Part shown: positions 34,961 to 45,093 of the stretch, piece by piece
Numbering within the stretch: position 1 is the stretch's first letter
Layout of the letters: every line of letters begins with the position of its first letter
Assembly (NCBI GenBank): GCA_948567375.1
Contig: OX419761.1
Span: forward strand, 9,152,243-9,216,242
Length of the DNA stretch: 64,000 bases
Direction: 5' to 3'
DNA from: Lunularia cruciata
Lineage: Eukaryota > Streptophyta > Marchantiopsida > Lunulariales > Lunulariaceae
The notes under the pieces: generated by a model
Database searches by the model: none
The model's input: only the letters and a program-made list of their open reading frames with translations
Told to the model about the DNA's origin: nothing
Position numbers and translations under genes: made by a program

Positions 34961-36456
34961 AATGGCAAATGGAGAAAGGTATGTAGCACTTTTCTCCTCC
35001 TCAAAATCTTTCTGTAGTATCTTGGCCTGTTTATTGAACATGTTTGCCCATAATCTACTAGGTTGCTTGAGTACATATAATCAAAGAACACATTTTGACT
35101 ATTGGTCAACTAGGTAGTTTATTTACGTTTAACAATTTTCATAATTGGCTTTCCTATGGCTCTTCTTGCAGAGTCTTTTTAAATGGCTACCCTCTACTCA
35201 TTATTATTTGACCACTTATCATTGAATGTGGCCTTGATCTTGGCCGTTACCTCATTGCCTATGAACTTTTAGTCAAGAGTCGTTGCTCTTGCAACCATTG
35301 CATCTAAGCCAAGTACCATGAGCCAATGGTCCTTTGTCCAATTGTGGATGTTACTTCTTGTTCTCCCAAGAATCTTCTCTCTTTTTTCTCTCATCTTCTG
35401 TGTCATGGTAAAGTCAATCAATTCATAGCTATAGAGCAAGAATCCCAAGTGTTTGCTCAAGATAAATGTGATTCTATAGTAAATTACCCATTTGTTTATT
35501 GCAAGAGACCTAAGGATAGCCTTTGGAATCTTTCTATACATTCCAAGTGCAATCACCATGGTTTTTGATAGTAGGAAGAAAGCCATTGCTCTACTCTAAG
35601 TATTGTGCATCACTCTAAGTGCTACCTCAATCAAAATGAAATGCATTCTCTTGGTTCTTGGTGAATAGAAAATTCTATTCAGTCAACTATGAAAACATGT
35701 GACTCTTCAAAAAGTGAGATTGTTGGCCAATTCCTCTATTTATAGCTCAAATCCTTAGTTATTCTTTAGCCCTTTGGCGCTTAAGGTATAGGTGTGTATT
35801 TGATATTTGCAAAGGCATCTACATGTCCTTTATGGTAAGGTGTCACTCTCTTACATGTCAAAGATTCTCCATTAGTCACTTCTCACATGCCAAGCTTACC
35901 TCCCAAGTGCTAATGGTTATCTTTTTTGTAATAGCCATTGGCAATGTGTTCAAATTGTAGTAGCACTTACATACAAGTGTAAATGGGGTGGGTGTACTTG
36001 GCACTTGGGCTTGTAAGCACTATCAGTTTTTATTATCCTACAAGCACTTGAGATTACCTACATCTCTCCAAGTGTTGCTCATCATGCAAGCACTTGGGAT
36101 TATCTTATATTTTCCAAGTGCTACTCATCCCAGCATCTATGGCACCATACAGAGTGGCACCTCTCTTTGATGCAATTTCACTAGTAACAACTAATATCCC
36201 TAGCCTTTCTTTAACACTTAGGTATAATTTGATCAACAAAAGCAAATTTTGAAGAAATTGGGCACCACACCAAGAGGTGTCAACCAACCAAGGTACCATC
36301 AAGCTACCAAATGGAATAACCAACACAAGACAATCCCATGTCTTGTAGTTGGCTATCCAAATGTCCTCCAGTTCATTTGAAAATATTTAGTTTGTTCTTT
36401 TATAGCCTGGTCTGAATCTGACTAAATCTGCTACTGGTGGTGATTCTTGGATCAAC
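34961..36456. other. Unassigned, with one short tandem repeat
   Basis: Only short ORFs on either strand (35269-35586, 36105-36326) without domains. A two-copy repeat of 46 bp lies at 36041-36132. The right edge is the ATGAG target site of the chromovirus array. Confidence 0.4.
36041..36132. repeat. 46-bp tandem repeat with internal inverted motif
   Basis: Two copies start CAAGCACTTGAGATTA (36041) and CAAGCACTTGGGATTA (36087). Each contains AAGCACTTG and its near-complement CCAAGTG(T/C)T, so each copy can fold. Confidence 0.55.
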
Positions 36457-36461
36457 ATGAG

Positions 36462-36920
36462 TGTGAAAGACCAAAACCAAGGAGAGAAATAGGAGAATGG
36501 AAACTCACATTGGGACACTTGAATGAGGGAAAACTCCGAATGCCTAGCATGAGCTTTGGCCTTGGTATTTATTGCTAGCATACAAGACTCTTGAAGCTTC
36601 TCAAGAAGCTTCCTTGAGCCTCTTTCTTGGAGTGCAAGCCAAGTTAACTATGAAGCTTCTCAAGAAGCTTCCTTCTAGAAGCCGCCTACTTGGCGTGCAA
36701 GCTAAGCTAGTTAGAAGCTTCTAGAAGCTTCCTTCTAGAAGCTACCTGCTTAGGGTGCAAGTTAACTAGTTAGGAAGCTTCCCAAGAAGCTTCTTAGATG
36801 CTTCTAGAATATTCTAGGCTATTTTGTCTTATTCACTACTTTGTAAGCCCGACTAACTTTGTCTGCCCGACTAACTTCGTCTGCCTGACTAACTTTGTCT
36901 CTAAACTCCATATTGTTACA
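36462..36920 (-). repeat. LTR1 of the family D array
   Basis: 459 bp, from TGTGAAAGACC to ATATTGTTACA on the plus strand. It is longer than LTR2 and LTR3 because an 18-bp unit (GCCCGACTAACTTTGTCT) occurs three times at 36847-36900. The TATA-like AATAAATACC lies on the minus strand at 36564-36573. Confidence 0.9.
36713..36732 (-). promoter_or_regulatory. Heat-shock-element-like array in LTR1
   Basis: GAAGCTTCTAGAAGCTTC (36714-36731) contains four contiguous GAA/TTC units in HSE spacing. Further paired units lie at about 36594-36620, 36652-36680, 36775-36795 and GAATATTC at 36806. All lie upstream of the TATA box in the direction of transcription. Confidence 0.6.
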
Positions 36921-36929
36921 TATTCTTCC

Positions 36930-38460
36930 ACCGCTAGTGGTGACGTCCTTGTCACCAGTAAAGCTTCAAAGTCCTTGATGGCCATCTGTGCATTCTGGAG
37001 GTGAGAAAGAGGTTCCCATGTGGCATCATGAAGGGGATACCCTTTCCAAAGGACCTTGTACTCCGTATGTTGGCGACAGCCTTGTTGAATATGGCGACGC
37101 GCAAGGATACAATCAACTTTGTACTCCTCATGATCATTGATAGGGATAGGAAGAAGGGGAGGTTGGACTCGAGAGGAAAAGGAAGAAGGGTTAGGAACAA
37201 AGGGTTTTAACTTGGAAACATGAAAGACAGGATGGATACGCATGTGACAAGGTAAGGCAAGTCGATAAGTAGCAGGAGAGATAATGTGGGTGATATCAAA
37301 GGGTCCTATCCAATTAGGAGCAAGTTTACAAACTTGGGTATCAAGTGGGAGAGGGAGGTTACTAGAGGATAGCATGACTTTATCACCAACTTCAAAGGTG
37401 AGATCACGACGATGATGGTCCGCATATTGTTTTTGGCGATTCTGAGCAACAAGGAGGTGAGATTTGGCTTGTTGGAGAGATTGGGATATAGTGGTCAAGA
37501 ATGTAAAAGTATGAGGAACTTGAGAGGGAGGGAGAGCAAGAAGAGAATCTGGAACAAGCGGATCTTGGCCAAAATTGAGAAAGAAGGGAGAAAATCCGGT
37601 GCTTGCCTGTTTGGAATTGTTGTAGGCAAATTCTGCAGCTGCAAGACATTCATCCCAGTTGGTATGGTGGACATTGACAAAGGCCCACAACATATCCTCC
37701 AATGTATGATTGGCGTGTTTGGTTTGTCCATCAGTTTGAGGATGATAGGTTGTGGATAAAGCAAGCTTGGTGCCGAGTATCGGGAAGAATGCTTGCCAAA
37801 ACTTCCCGGTAAATTGAGGATCTTGGTTGGAGATGAGTACACATGGCATCCCATGATGCTTGAAGACATTGTCAAAGTAGATTTGCGCTAAGGTTAGAGC
37901 ATCCATGGTATCACAAGTTGGTGCCAAGTGGATTTGCTTACTAAGCTTATCCACAAACACCACAATTGTAGTGTGTCCTTATTTGTCTTTGGCAAGGATG
38001 TGATGAGATCCAAGCTCACATGCTCCCAACGAGCGGATGGAATGGCAAGTGGTTGAAGGAGTCCACTCGGCTTCTGGTTGCTAGCCTTGTTCTGTTGGCA
38101 ACTTTCACATTATCAAACAAAGTCTTGAACATCTCATGTCATGTTGGGCCACCACCATTGGTGTTGGAGGGTGCCCAAGGTCTTGTCCACTCCCATGTGA
38201 CTAGCTATTGGTAAATCATGGGCTTCTTGAAGGCGCACAAGTCGAAGATCACCTTTGGTTGGAACATAGATCTGGTCTGCATGGAATAAAAGGCCTTCCT
38301 TGAAAGAGAAGGTGTTGTACTCCTTGTTGCGTGCTGTCAGACGACCGTGTACCATTTGGAAGAAGGGATCTTGTTGTAGAGCTGATTGAAACTCATTATG
38401 GACCTTAGGGTCAATGGACACCATTATAATTGCCGCCATGATGAGAGGAAGATCCTTCAA
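36930..38460 (-). pseudogene. Integrase with C-terminal chromodomain (family D)
   Basis: The N-terminal zinc-finger part is at 38460-38134 (EAHDLPIASHMGVDKTLG) and continues in other frames to CESCQQNKAS. The core and C-terminus form a 375-aa ORF (36836-37963). The catalytic DRD and E positions read ISNQDPQFTG and DGQTKHAN, so the second Asp and the Glu are replaced (Asn, Lys). The chromodomain EYKVDCILARRHIQQG and VLWKGYPLHDATWEPLSHL keeps its aromatic residues. The last codons run into LTR1 as TKLVGQ-type repeats. Confidence 0.88.
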
Positions 38461-38553
38461 ATCAGGTCATCGTGATAGAGCATCGGGGATGACATGGAAC
38501 CAACCTGGTTTGTACTCAAGTTTGATGTCAAACAATTGGAGTTTCTCTTCCCA

Positions 38554-39700
38554 TCAATGATGCCGACTCTTCATGTGCTCCAAGTGTAAGGTCTGCAACA
38601 ATGGTATGTGATCTGTTTGCATGATCACTTGTTTCCCCAAGAGATAATGTCTCCATACATTGGTGGCATATACCATTGCAAGTTGTTCCCGATCTCGAGC
38701 AGAGTAATTTCTTTCAGTTGTATTTAGTTGGTGAGACACAAAGGCAATAGGATGTAGTCCATCTGGAAATTCTTGTTGCAACACAGCTCCAATTGCAAAG
38801 TTAGAAGCATCAAAATCAACCACACAAGGTACTTGAGGATCATATGGTTGAAGAATAGGTCTTGAAGACACCATATGCTTTAACTTATGGAATGCTTCTT
38901 CATGCTTGGTGGTTCACTGGAAGCTTGAGTTCTTTCCCAAGAGGTCAGTCAATGGTGCAGCCACGTGAGCATAATAGTGGATGAACCGTTGGTAAAAACT
39001 GGCCAATCCATTGAATGCTCGTACTTCTGTAGCATCCTTTGGGGTAGGCCAATCAGAAATGGCCTTGATCTTCTCTTCTTCCATCTTGATCCCCTCTGAT
39101 GAGATCTTATGACCCAAGAAGGTAACCTCCTTCTGCCAAAAAGCACACTTTGACTTCTTGCAATAAAATTTCCACTGTCGTAGTCGTCTTAAGACTTCTT
39201 GCACATGATTCCTGTGTTTTGCCTCTGTCCTACTATAGATTAAGATATCATCTAAGAACACTACCACGGACTAATCCAATAGTCCCTCCAACACCCAATG
39301 CATCTGATCCATGAAGACTGATGGAGCATTAGTGAGTCCGAATGGTAGAACTCTCCACTCAAAATGTCTATACCTTGTGCAAAAGGCAGTCTTTTGCACG
39401 TCCTCTCCTTCAATAGGAATTTGCCAATAGCCGCTACAAAGATCCAGCTTGGAAAAGTAGCGTGCTCCACTTAATTGGTCAAGCAGGTCATCAATCCAAG
39501 GCAAGGGATATGCATTCTTCACGGTTTCCTTATTAAGCCCACGGTAATCAATACAGAAACGAAGTCCTCCATCCTTCTTTGGAACAAATAATACCGGTGC
39601 TCCCCACGGAGAGGTACTATGTCATATGAAATCCTTCTCCAACAACTCTGTAAGTGTTGTTCGCAACTCCTTCAACTCCTTTGGTGAGAGCCGATAGATT
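38554..39700 (-). pseudogene. pol: Reverse transcriptase and RNase H (family D)
   Basis: The reverse transcriptase shows [16 protein letters not shown] and the catalytic box VVFLDDILIYS, both intact. One TAG at about 39272 falls between the 39271-39522 and 38914-39267 ORFs. RNase H follows at 38874-38554: VVDFDASNFAIGAVLQQEF, ERNYSARDREQLAMVYA and MQTDHIPLLQ. Confidence 0.88.
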
Positions 39701-39900
39701 GGTCTACTCACTGGAGTACTCCCTGGCAATAACTCGATCTTGAAGGGCATACCTCAATCAGAGGGTAATCTCTTTGGCAGATCATCTGGAAACACATCTG
39801 CAAACTCCTGTACTATCCGATCAACCATTGCTTGATGCGGCACTTGGCCCTCCTCAGATTGTTCTTGTGCAATCGGCTTGATCCACACCGTGAATACAGA

Positions 39901-40080
39901 CTTATCTTCCTCCAAAGCTTGCTCTATGGCTGCTTCATGAACAAACTTCCCTTCTAGGGACTCATCTCTCTTCCAAGCTTGCTCCATGGTTGTTTTCTTG
40001 GCAACCTTCCCATCTTGGGACTCATCTCCCTTCTAGATTTGCTCTATGGCTAACTTCTCAACAAACTTCCCAACTTGGGA
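39901..40080 (-). repeat. Three-copy 60-bp in-frame repeat in Pol linker
   Basis: Three adjacent 60-bp units (39901-39960, 39961-40020, 40021-40080) align without gaps. On the minus strand each encodes 20 residues with a GK(F/V)..(K)xx(A/T)(I/M)EQ core between protease and reverse transcriptase. The third copy has acquired a stop. Confidence 0.8.
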
Positions 40081-40109
40081 TTGACTATTCTTAGGTGTCT
40101 TAATTAGAG

Positions 40110-41425
40110 GTGCCAGACAACCTAATCGGAAATTCCTACCTTGGTGTTGTACTTGAATTTGACGTCGGGTCCAATCAAATTGAACCTTATGACGTTCAAG
40201 CCAAGGTAGACCCTAAATATGCCACTACAAACCTCATACACTCTAAATACTCCTTCCTAATCTTGAAGGTAACAGGATGCGAGGTGCGGAATGCAAAACC
40301 TTTTCTACCATCCGCCATCATCAGACTACTTCCAATCATTGGCTTGATAAGAATACCCAATTCCTTTGCTACTTGCATAGATATGCAATTCTCTGAACTT
40401 CTAGAATCAATCAAAATCCTACAACCCTGCTTAGATATCATACCTTGCAAGTGAAGCAAACTTGCATAGGTCGAGCCTTTGATCCCATTGGAACTAATCA
40501 AGCTCCTAGTAGACGGCTCAAAATCTCGTACTGGGATTCTTTGTTTCCCGGATCATTCTGTTCCACAAACTCCATCTGGGCAACTTGTCGAGGTCGCCCA
40601 TTCTTAAGTAGACATTCAGTAATGTGATGTCCAACTTGGCAACAATAAAAGCAACCTCCATTTTTTTGTAATCTTTCTCTATCTATTGTGCCAAGTGGTC
40701 TTTGTTGGATAGCATCAATCTCCATTGGTATTGGTAGGTTTTGTGTAGGTCGAGGTCAAGACCAAGTTGTCGCAACTAAGGAATCAAAATGCTCAACCAA
40801 TTGCATGGCTTCTTCTATGTTCTGTGGCTCTTGCATGGTCACCTCCAATCTGGTTTGTGACTTCAATCCTTGCACAAATCGATCCAGAACTTCACCTTCT
40901 TGGATATCTGGAATTTGCATGATGATATTCTAAAATTGTGTGATGTAGCTTCTCACTGAGCCAATCTGCCTCAACTCCGCCAATTTATCTCGTGCAGCTT
41001 GGCTGGCATTTATAGTCTGAAATTGACCAAGTATTGCATCCTTGAATTCTGCCCATGTCAAAATTGGTGTAACAATTTGTCGTTCAGCTCTTTCTACTCG
41101 AAATCGCCACCAAAGTTTTGCCATGCCATCCAATTAGCTAGAAGCCAAGAGAATTTGTTTCCGCTTGTCTTGAAGATTGGTGGCTTCAAAGTAAAGTTCA
41201 CAGTCAAACACAAAATTCTCCACTGTGCCTAGAAGATTCTTGCCTTCAAACACCTTGGGTTTTGGAATTCGAATGCAATCTTCTCCATCTCGAATTGGCG
41301 CTCTGTCTATCTATTCTCGTCGTTGCTGGTCTCGTTCATCCAACAATCGAGTAAGATGCTTGATTTGTTATTGCATTGCAAGGATAACATCAGTTATTGC
41401 CGCCATTGCTACTACTCTATTCCAC
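40110..41425 (-). pseudogene. gag: gag, zinc knuckle and protease (family D)
   Basis: Gag opens at about 41408 (MAAITDVILAMQ). Its capsid part (41133-40930) has KLWWRFRVERAERQI and WAEFKDAILGQFQTINASQ. The knuckle CFYCCQVGHHITEC (about 40655-40610) has CX2CX4HX4C spacing. The protease (40501-40196) has ILIDSRSSENCISMQVAKEL, with DSR in place of DSG. Several frame changes occur. Confidence 0.8.
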
Positions 41426-41439
41426 TACCCTCAATTTAT

Positions 41440-41660
41440 CTAGTTGATTAACACATAGATACAACACGTCCACCGTTCTCCATAAGTTACAACTGGAAGT
41501 ATCAAGAGTTCCTCTGACACGGTGATCATATGTAGAAAATCTTGCCCAAAGCGTGAGGTGATGAATTGTGTGAAATGATGCTTTGGTAATATCTGGACAT
41601 GAAAGTCCCAATGGTTTGGCGGAAGTGGATTTGGTGGTCCATAAATTTCCATCCATCCCA
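41440..41660 (-). CDS. Leader ORF upstream of gag (family D)
   Basis: A short ORF begins just after the PBS (MEIYGPPNPLPPNHWDFHVQ) and ends IYVLIN-stop, about 35 bases before gag. Its core SRFGQDFLHMITVSEELL then ILPVVTYGERW is collinear, without gaps, with ORFs in the same place in elements A and B. The same ORF with the same stop is present at 44428-44645. An overlapping frame is also open but does not match A/B. This may be an accessory protein or an N-terminal Gag piece. Function unknown. Confidence 0.6.
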
Positions 41661-41678
41661 TTCCTGCTCTGATACCAA

Positions 41679-42104
41679 TGTAAAAGACCAAAACCGAGGA
41701 GAGAAATAGGAGAATGGAAACTCACATTGGGACACTTGAATGAGGGAAAACTCCGAATGCCTAGCATGAGCTTTGGCTTTGGTATTTATAGGTAGCATAC
41801 AAGGCCCTTGAGAAGCTTCTCAAGAAGCTTCCTCAAGCCGCTTTCTTAGAGTGCAAGCGAAGTTAACTAGGAAGCTTCTCAAGAAGCTTCCTTCTAGAAG
41901 TTGCCTACTTGGCATGCAAGCTAAGCCAGTTGGAAGCTTCTAGAAGCTTCCTTCTAGAAGCTACTTACTTAAGGTGCAAGCTAAGTTAACCAAGAAGCTT
42001 CCCAAGAAGCTTCCTAGATACTTTCAGAATATTCTAGGCTACTTTGTCTTATGTGCTACTTCGTAAGCCCGACTAACTTCGTCGCTAAACTCCATATTGT
42101 TACA
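41679..42104 (-). repeat. LTR2 of the family D array
   Basis: 426 bp, TGTAAAAGACC to ATATTGTTACA. TATAAATACC on the minus strand lies at 41781-41790. A PBS lies immediately left (41663-41678), and a purine-rich tract (minus strand AGAGAAGAAGCAAAT) lies immediately right at 42105-42120. LTR2 therefore serves one compartment as 5' LTR and the other as 3' LTR. Confidence 0.9.
41932..41951 (-). promoter_or_regulatory. Heat-shock-element-like array in LTR2
   Basis: GAAGCTTCTAGAAGCTTC at 41933-41950 is identical to the LTR1 array. It lies about 145 bp upstream of the TATA box, with more GAA/TTC pairs between 41810 and 42035. Confidence 0.6.
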
Positions 42105-43846
42105 ATTTGCTTCTTCTCTCGCCTTACTTGGATCCGCTTCACACTTCACCTTACGTCTTGAACAAACTCCCCTCTGGATTGTAAACTTCTTCTCCTCGGG
42201 CTTGGGTATCTCATCCTCCAACTTCTCAGTAATTTCTTCCTTGAGCTCCACCCAAACTTCTTCTTCTTCTTCTTCTTCTTCAATAGTAGCAGTTGGTACC
42301 AACATCATCTCTCCACCTTCATCACTATCGCTACTTGTATCTCCACTTTGCAGCGTGAGCTCCGGTTCTTCCTTGTGGTCCAAGTCTTCAGACTTCCACT
42401 CGGCTTTGCCTTCCAAGTCTTCATCTGACATTGTGATCACCATTATGCCTTTCCTCCGGTTTCCTCTCCTGACTTTCCAAGGTCTTGTCTTGTCTTTGGC
42501 TTCTCCTTGCTGACCCCGCTTCTTCAACTTTGGAGTACTCACTTCTATCTCCACGCTCTTACCCGTCTTCACGTAGTACTCATCCATGCTCTGGATTTGA
42601 AGAATGTACTGCTGCTCCTCCATGTCAACTTCTCTTCTCAAGTCGGGATGGAAGTGAGACACCATTTGGTTTCGCTTTGCCAAATTGAGCAAATTCAACC
42701 CAAGGTAGAAATGTGCTACAAACGGCACGATGTAGTGTGGAGGCAACTTATCCTACAAATTCCACACCATCTGTCTTGTCCTCCCATGGAAGCACCTTGC
42801 CCAATTCTCCTGCAAACAGCTTATGGAAAAACACCGCTTGGTGTTTCATCACATAAGTCGTTCTCTCCGGCTTCAGGATTGCCATGAGAGCACTCACGAT
42901 CCCTCTCTTTACTGGATCCTTGTAACTCTCAACCTTATACCCATTCTTTGTTCTCTTCCAAGAGAAAGCATCCCTCACTTCTTGAGTCTCTTCTGCTACT
43001 TCTCCCTTACCCAAGAATGTGGCACCTTTCTCCACGCCTACCTCTCTCCCAAGCACTAATCTCCAATCCGACTCTGTCCAGCGAGCTGGATTTCCTCCCT
43101 CCCCCTCTTCCTCGGGGCCATCCAGACACTTACTCTCAATTATCTCCATCATGAAACCTGGAAAATTGACATTCCAATTCCACGCCAAGAAGGTGATCCA
43201 AGGTCGGCTCAAGACTTCAATCCTCGCGATCACATCTAACCTCCAAACTGCATGATTTCTCACTACAAATTTGGAGTTCTTCTTTCCTCCTCCCATCTCT
43301 CTTGCTTTCTCACTGTCTCTCGGTTTCACTCTCTTGAACTCTCCTCTACACACTAGCGCGTCTTCAACTCTACTTCCCTTCCCACGATCACCTGCAGGAC
43401 AACTTCTCAACGGCAAAGGAAAATTGCTCAACATTGCTTTGTTGTTAGCCCAATTTTTATAGAGTTGCACTTTCTTTGTCTCTCTTCAATTCAAGTTTCT
43501 ACCAAGAAATCATACCTCTTGCATGCACCTATCACTGTCAATTGTACTTCATGCGTATGGGCCGCCGGTTTTGAACGGTCCCTTCTTGAATTTCTTGCCC
43601 CGACAAAAGGTTGTTACACTGTCTTCACCTTGGGTTGAGCTCCCCCCGATACAAAGACTCCTTCCTTTGGGTTGTATGCTGATAGGGCATATCCGAGTAC
43701 TTTTTCTTATGACCCGAAGTCCCTTTACCTCGGAATTCATCCCAAAGACTCTTTTCTTCGCCTTCTTTGGCCATACAGGCGCAATCTGACTTCTCTATAC
43801 ACTTCTTCTTCTCTATTTTGAAAAAAACAAAAAATGTGGGCACCAT
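42105..43846 (-). CDS. Cargo ORF in the LTR2-LTR3 compartment, unknown
   Basis: The ORFs 43470-42748 (240 aa) and 42746-42039 (235 aa) join through one apparent single-base frameshift near 42747 (…DGVEFV / DKLPPHYIVPFVAHFY…). This gives a protein of about 475 aa, the longest nearly open frame among the mobile elements here. The first half has WRLDVIARIEVLSRPWITFL, then SWKRTKNGYKVESYKDPVKR and MAILKPERTTYVMKHQAVFF. The second half is charged, with a Glu run at about 42260-42285 and a Lys/Arg-rich tail that reads into LTR2. An upstream frame (43846-43625) with DEFRGKGTSGHKKKYSDM may be its N-terminal part. No gag, pol or chromodomain motif is visible and I do not recognise the family. It is sense-oriented between an own-side polypurine tract and a PBS, as transduced cargo would be. 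Confidence 0.55.
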
Positions 43847-43847
43847 A

Positions 43848-43920
43848 GTTTTCCCTCATTCAAGTGTCCCAATGTGAGTTTCCATTCTCTTATTTCTCTC
43901 CTTGGTCTTGGTCTTTTACA
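43848..43920 (+). repeat. Inverted fragment of a family D LTR end
   Basis: These 73 bp are the reverse complement of the first 73 bp of the family D LTR (TGTAAAAGACC… on the minus strand). They are inverted relative to LTR1-3 and followed by unrelated sequence (43921-44095). Confidence 0.75.
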
Positions 43921-44095
43921 GTGACAATGTTTGTCTTAGATTAAATTTAGTTTGATTGGATTTAAATAGACTTTGTATTGAGATAAAGGTAAATAAGAAG
44001 TCCAAAGTAGTAGAAGTAGGAGTGCAAGTATCTTTGGGTAAGCTACTTTAAACATTAGGAGAGTTTGGGTTAGAGAGTTAGAAGGTAGATAGAAT

Positions 44096-44665
44096 GTCCA
44101 TAGTTTTTCCACGCCATCCAATTGGCTAGAAGCCAAGAGAATTTGTTTCCGCTCGTCTTGAAGATTGGTGGCTTCAAAGTAACATTCACAGTCAAACACA
44201 AAATTCTCCACTGTGCCTGGAAGATTCTTGCCTTCAAACACCTTGGGTTTTGGAAATCAAATGCAATCTTTTCCATCTCAAACCGGCGCTCTGTCTATCT
44301 GTTCTTGTCGTTGCTGGTCTCGTTCATCCAACAATCAAGTAAGATGCTCGATTTGTTGTTGCATTGCAAGGATAACATCCGGTATTGCTGCCATCGCTAC
44401 TACTCTATTCCACTACCCTCAATTTATCTAGTTAATTAACACATAGATACAACACGTCCACTGTTCTCCATAAGTTACAACTAGAAGTATCAAGGGTTCC
44501 TCTGACACGGTGATCATATGTAGAAAATCTTGCCCAAAGCGTGAGGTGATGAATTGTGTGAAACGATGCTTTGGTAATATCTGGACATGAAAGTCCTGAT
44601 GGTTTGGCGGAAGTGGATTTGGTGGTCCATAAATTCCATCCATCCCATTCCTGCTCTGATACTAA
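44096..44665 (-). pseudogene. Second gag 5' part, leader ORF and PBS (family D)
   Basis: This duplicates 41110-41678 closely. It holds the PBS (about 44655-44665), the leader ORF 44428-44645 (RFGQDFLHMITVSEEPLILL) and the start of gag (MAAIPDVILAMQ-like), which breaks off near 44096. Beyond that point (43921-44095) the sequence is unrelated. The compartment has no pol and depends on an autonomous relative. Confidence 0.78.
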
Positions 44666-45088
44666 TGTAAAAGACCAAAACCGAGGAGAGAAATAGGAGA
44701 ATGGAAACTCACATTGGGAGACTTGAATGAGGGAAAACTCCAAATGCCTAGCATGAGCTTTGGCCTTGGTATTTATAGGTAGCATACAAGACTCTTGAAG
44801 CTTTTCAAGAAGCTTACTTGAGCCGCTTTCTTGGAGTGCAAGCCAAGTTAACTAGGAAGCTTCTCAAGAAGCTTCCTTCTAGAAGTTGCCTACTTGGCAT
44901 GCAAGCTAAGCTAGTTAGAAGCTTCTAGAAGCTTCCTTCTAGAAGCTACCTACTTAGGGCGCAAGTTAACTAGTTGGGAAGCTTCTCAAGAAGCTTCTTA
45001 GATGCTTCTAGAATATTCTAGGCTATTTTGTCTTATTCTCTACTTTGGAAGCCCGACTAACTTCGTCTCTAAACTCCATATTGTTACA
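44666..45088 (-). repeat. LTR3 of the family D array
   Basis: 423 bp, TGTAAAAGACC to ATATTGTTACA, followed by the target repeat ATGAG. TATAAATACC on the minus strand lies at 44768-44777. Confidence 0.9.
44917..44936 (-). promoter_or_regulatory. Heat-shock-element-like array in LTR3
   Basis: GAAGCTTCTAGAAGCTTC at 44918-44935, the same sequence and placement as in LTR1 and LTR2. Confidence 0.6.
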
Positions 45089-45093
45089 ATGAG

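Larger units (their letters stand above)
36462..45088 (-). mobile_element. Three-LTR chromovirus array (family D)
   Basis: Three same-orientation LTRs lie at 36462-36920, 41679-42104 and 44666-45088. The compartment between LTR1 and LTR2 is a near-complete minus-strand Ty3/gypsy chromovirus: leader ORF, gag, protease, reverse transcriptase, RNase H, integrase, chromodomain. The compartment between LTR2 and LTR3 carries PBS, leader ORF, partial gag and a long unrelated ORF. ATGAG flanks the outer ends (36457-36461 and 45089-45093), so the whole array behaves as one insertion product, or was built after one insertion by LTR recombination. PBS copies read TGGTATCAGAGC (LTR2) and TAGTATCAGAGC (LTR3) on the minus strand, matching initiator Met tRNA. 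Confidence 0.85.

Noticed and set aside
36580-36815. Repeated AAGCTTC/GAAGCTT blocks considered as a CRISPR-like or satellite array
   Set aside because: Spacing is irregular, there are no unique spacers, and all copies lie inside LTRs of a eukaryotic element. Regulatory sites explain them better.
41417-41798. Alternative minus-strand frame (117 aa) overlapping the family D leader ORF, present also at 44432-44785
   Set aside because: It is open in both copies because these are close duplicates, but only the other frame matches the leader ORFs of the diverged elements A and B.
42097-42513. Plus-strand Ser/Leu-rich ORF of 138 aa
   Set aside because: The Ser runs are the complement of the Glu-coding repeats of the cargo ORF on the other strand.
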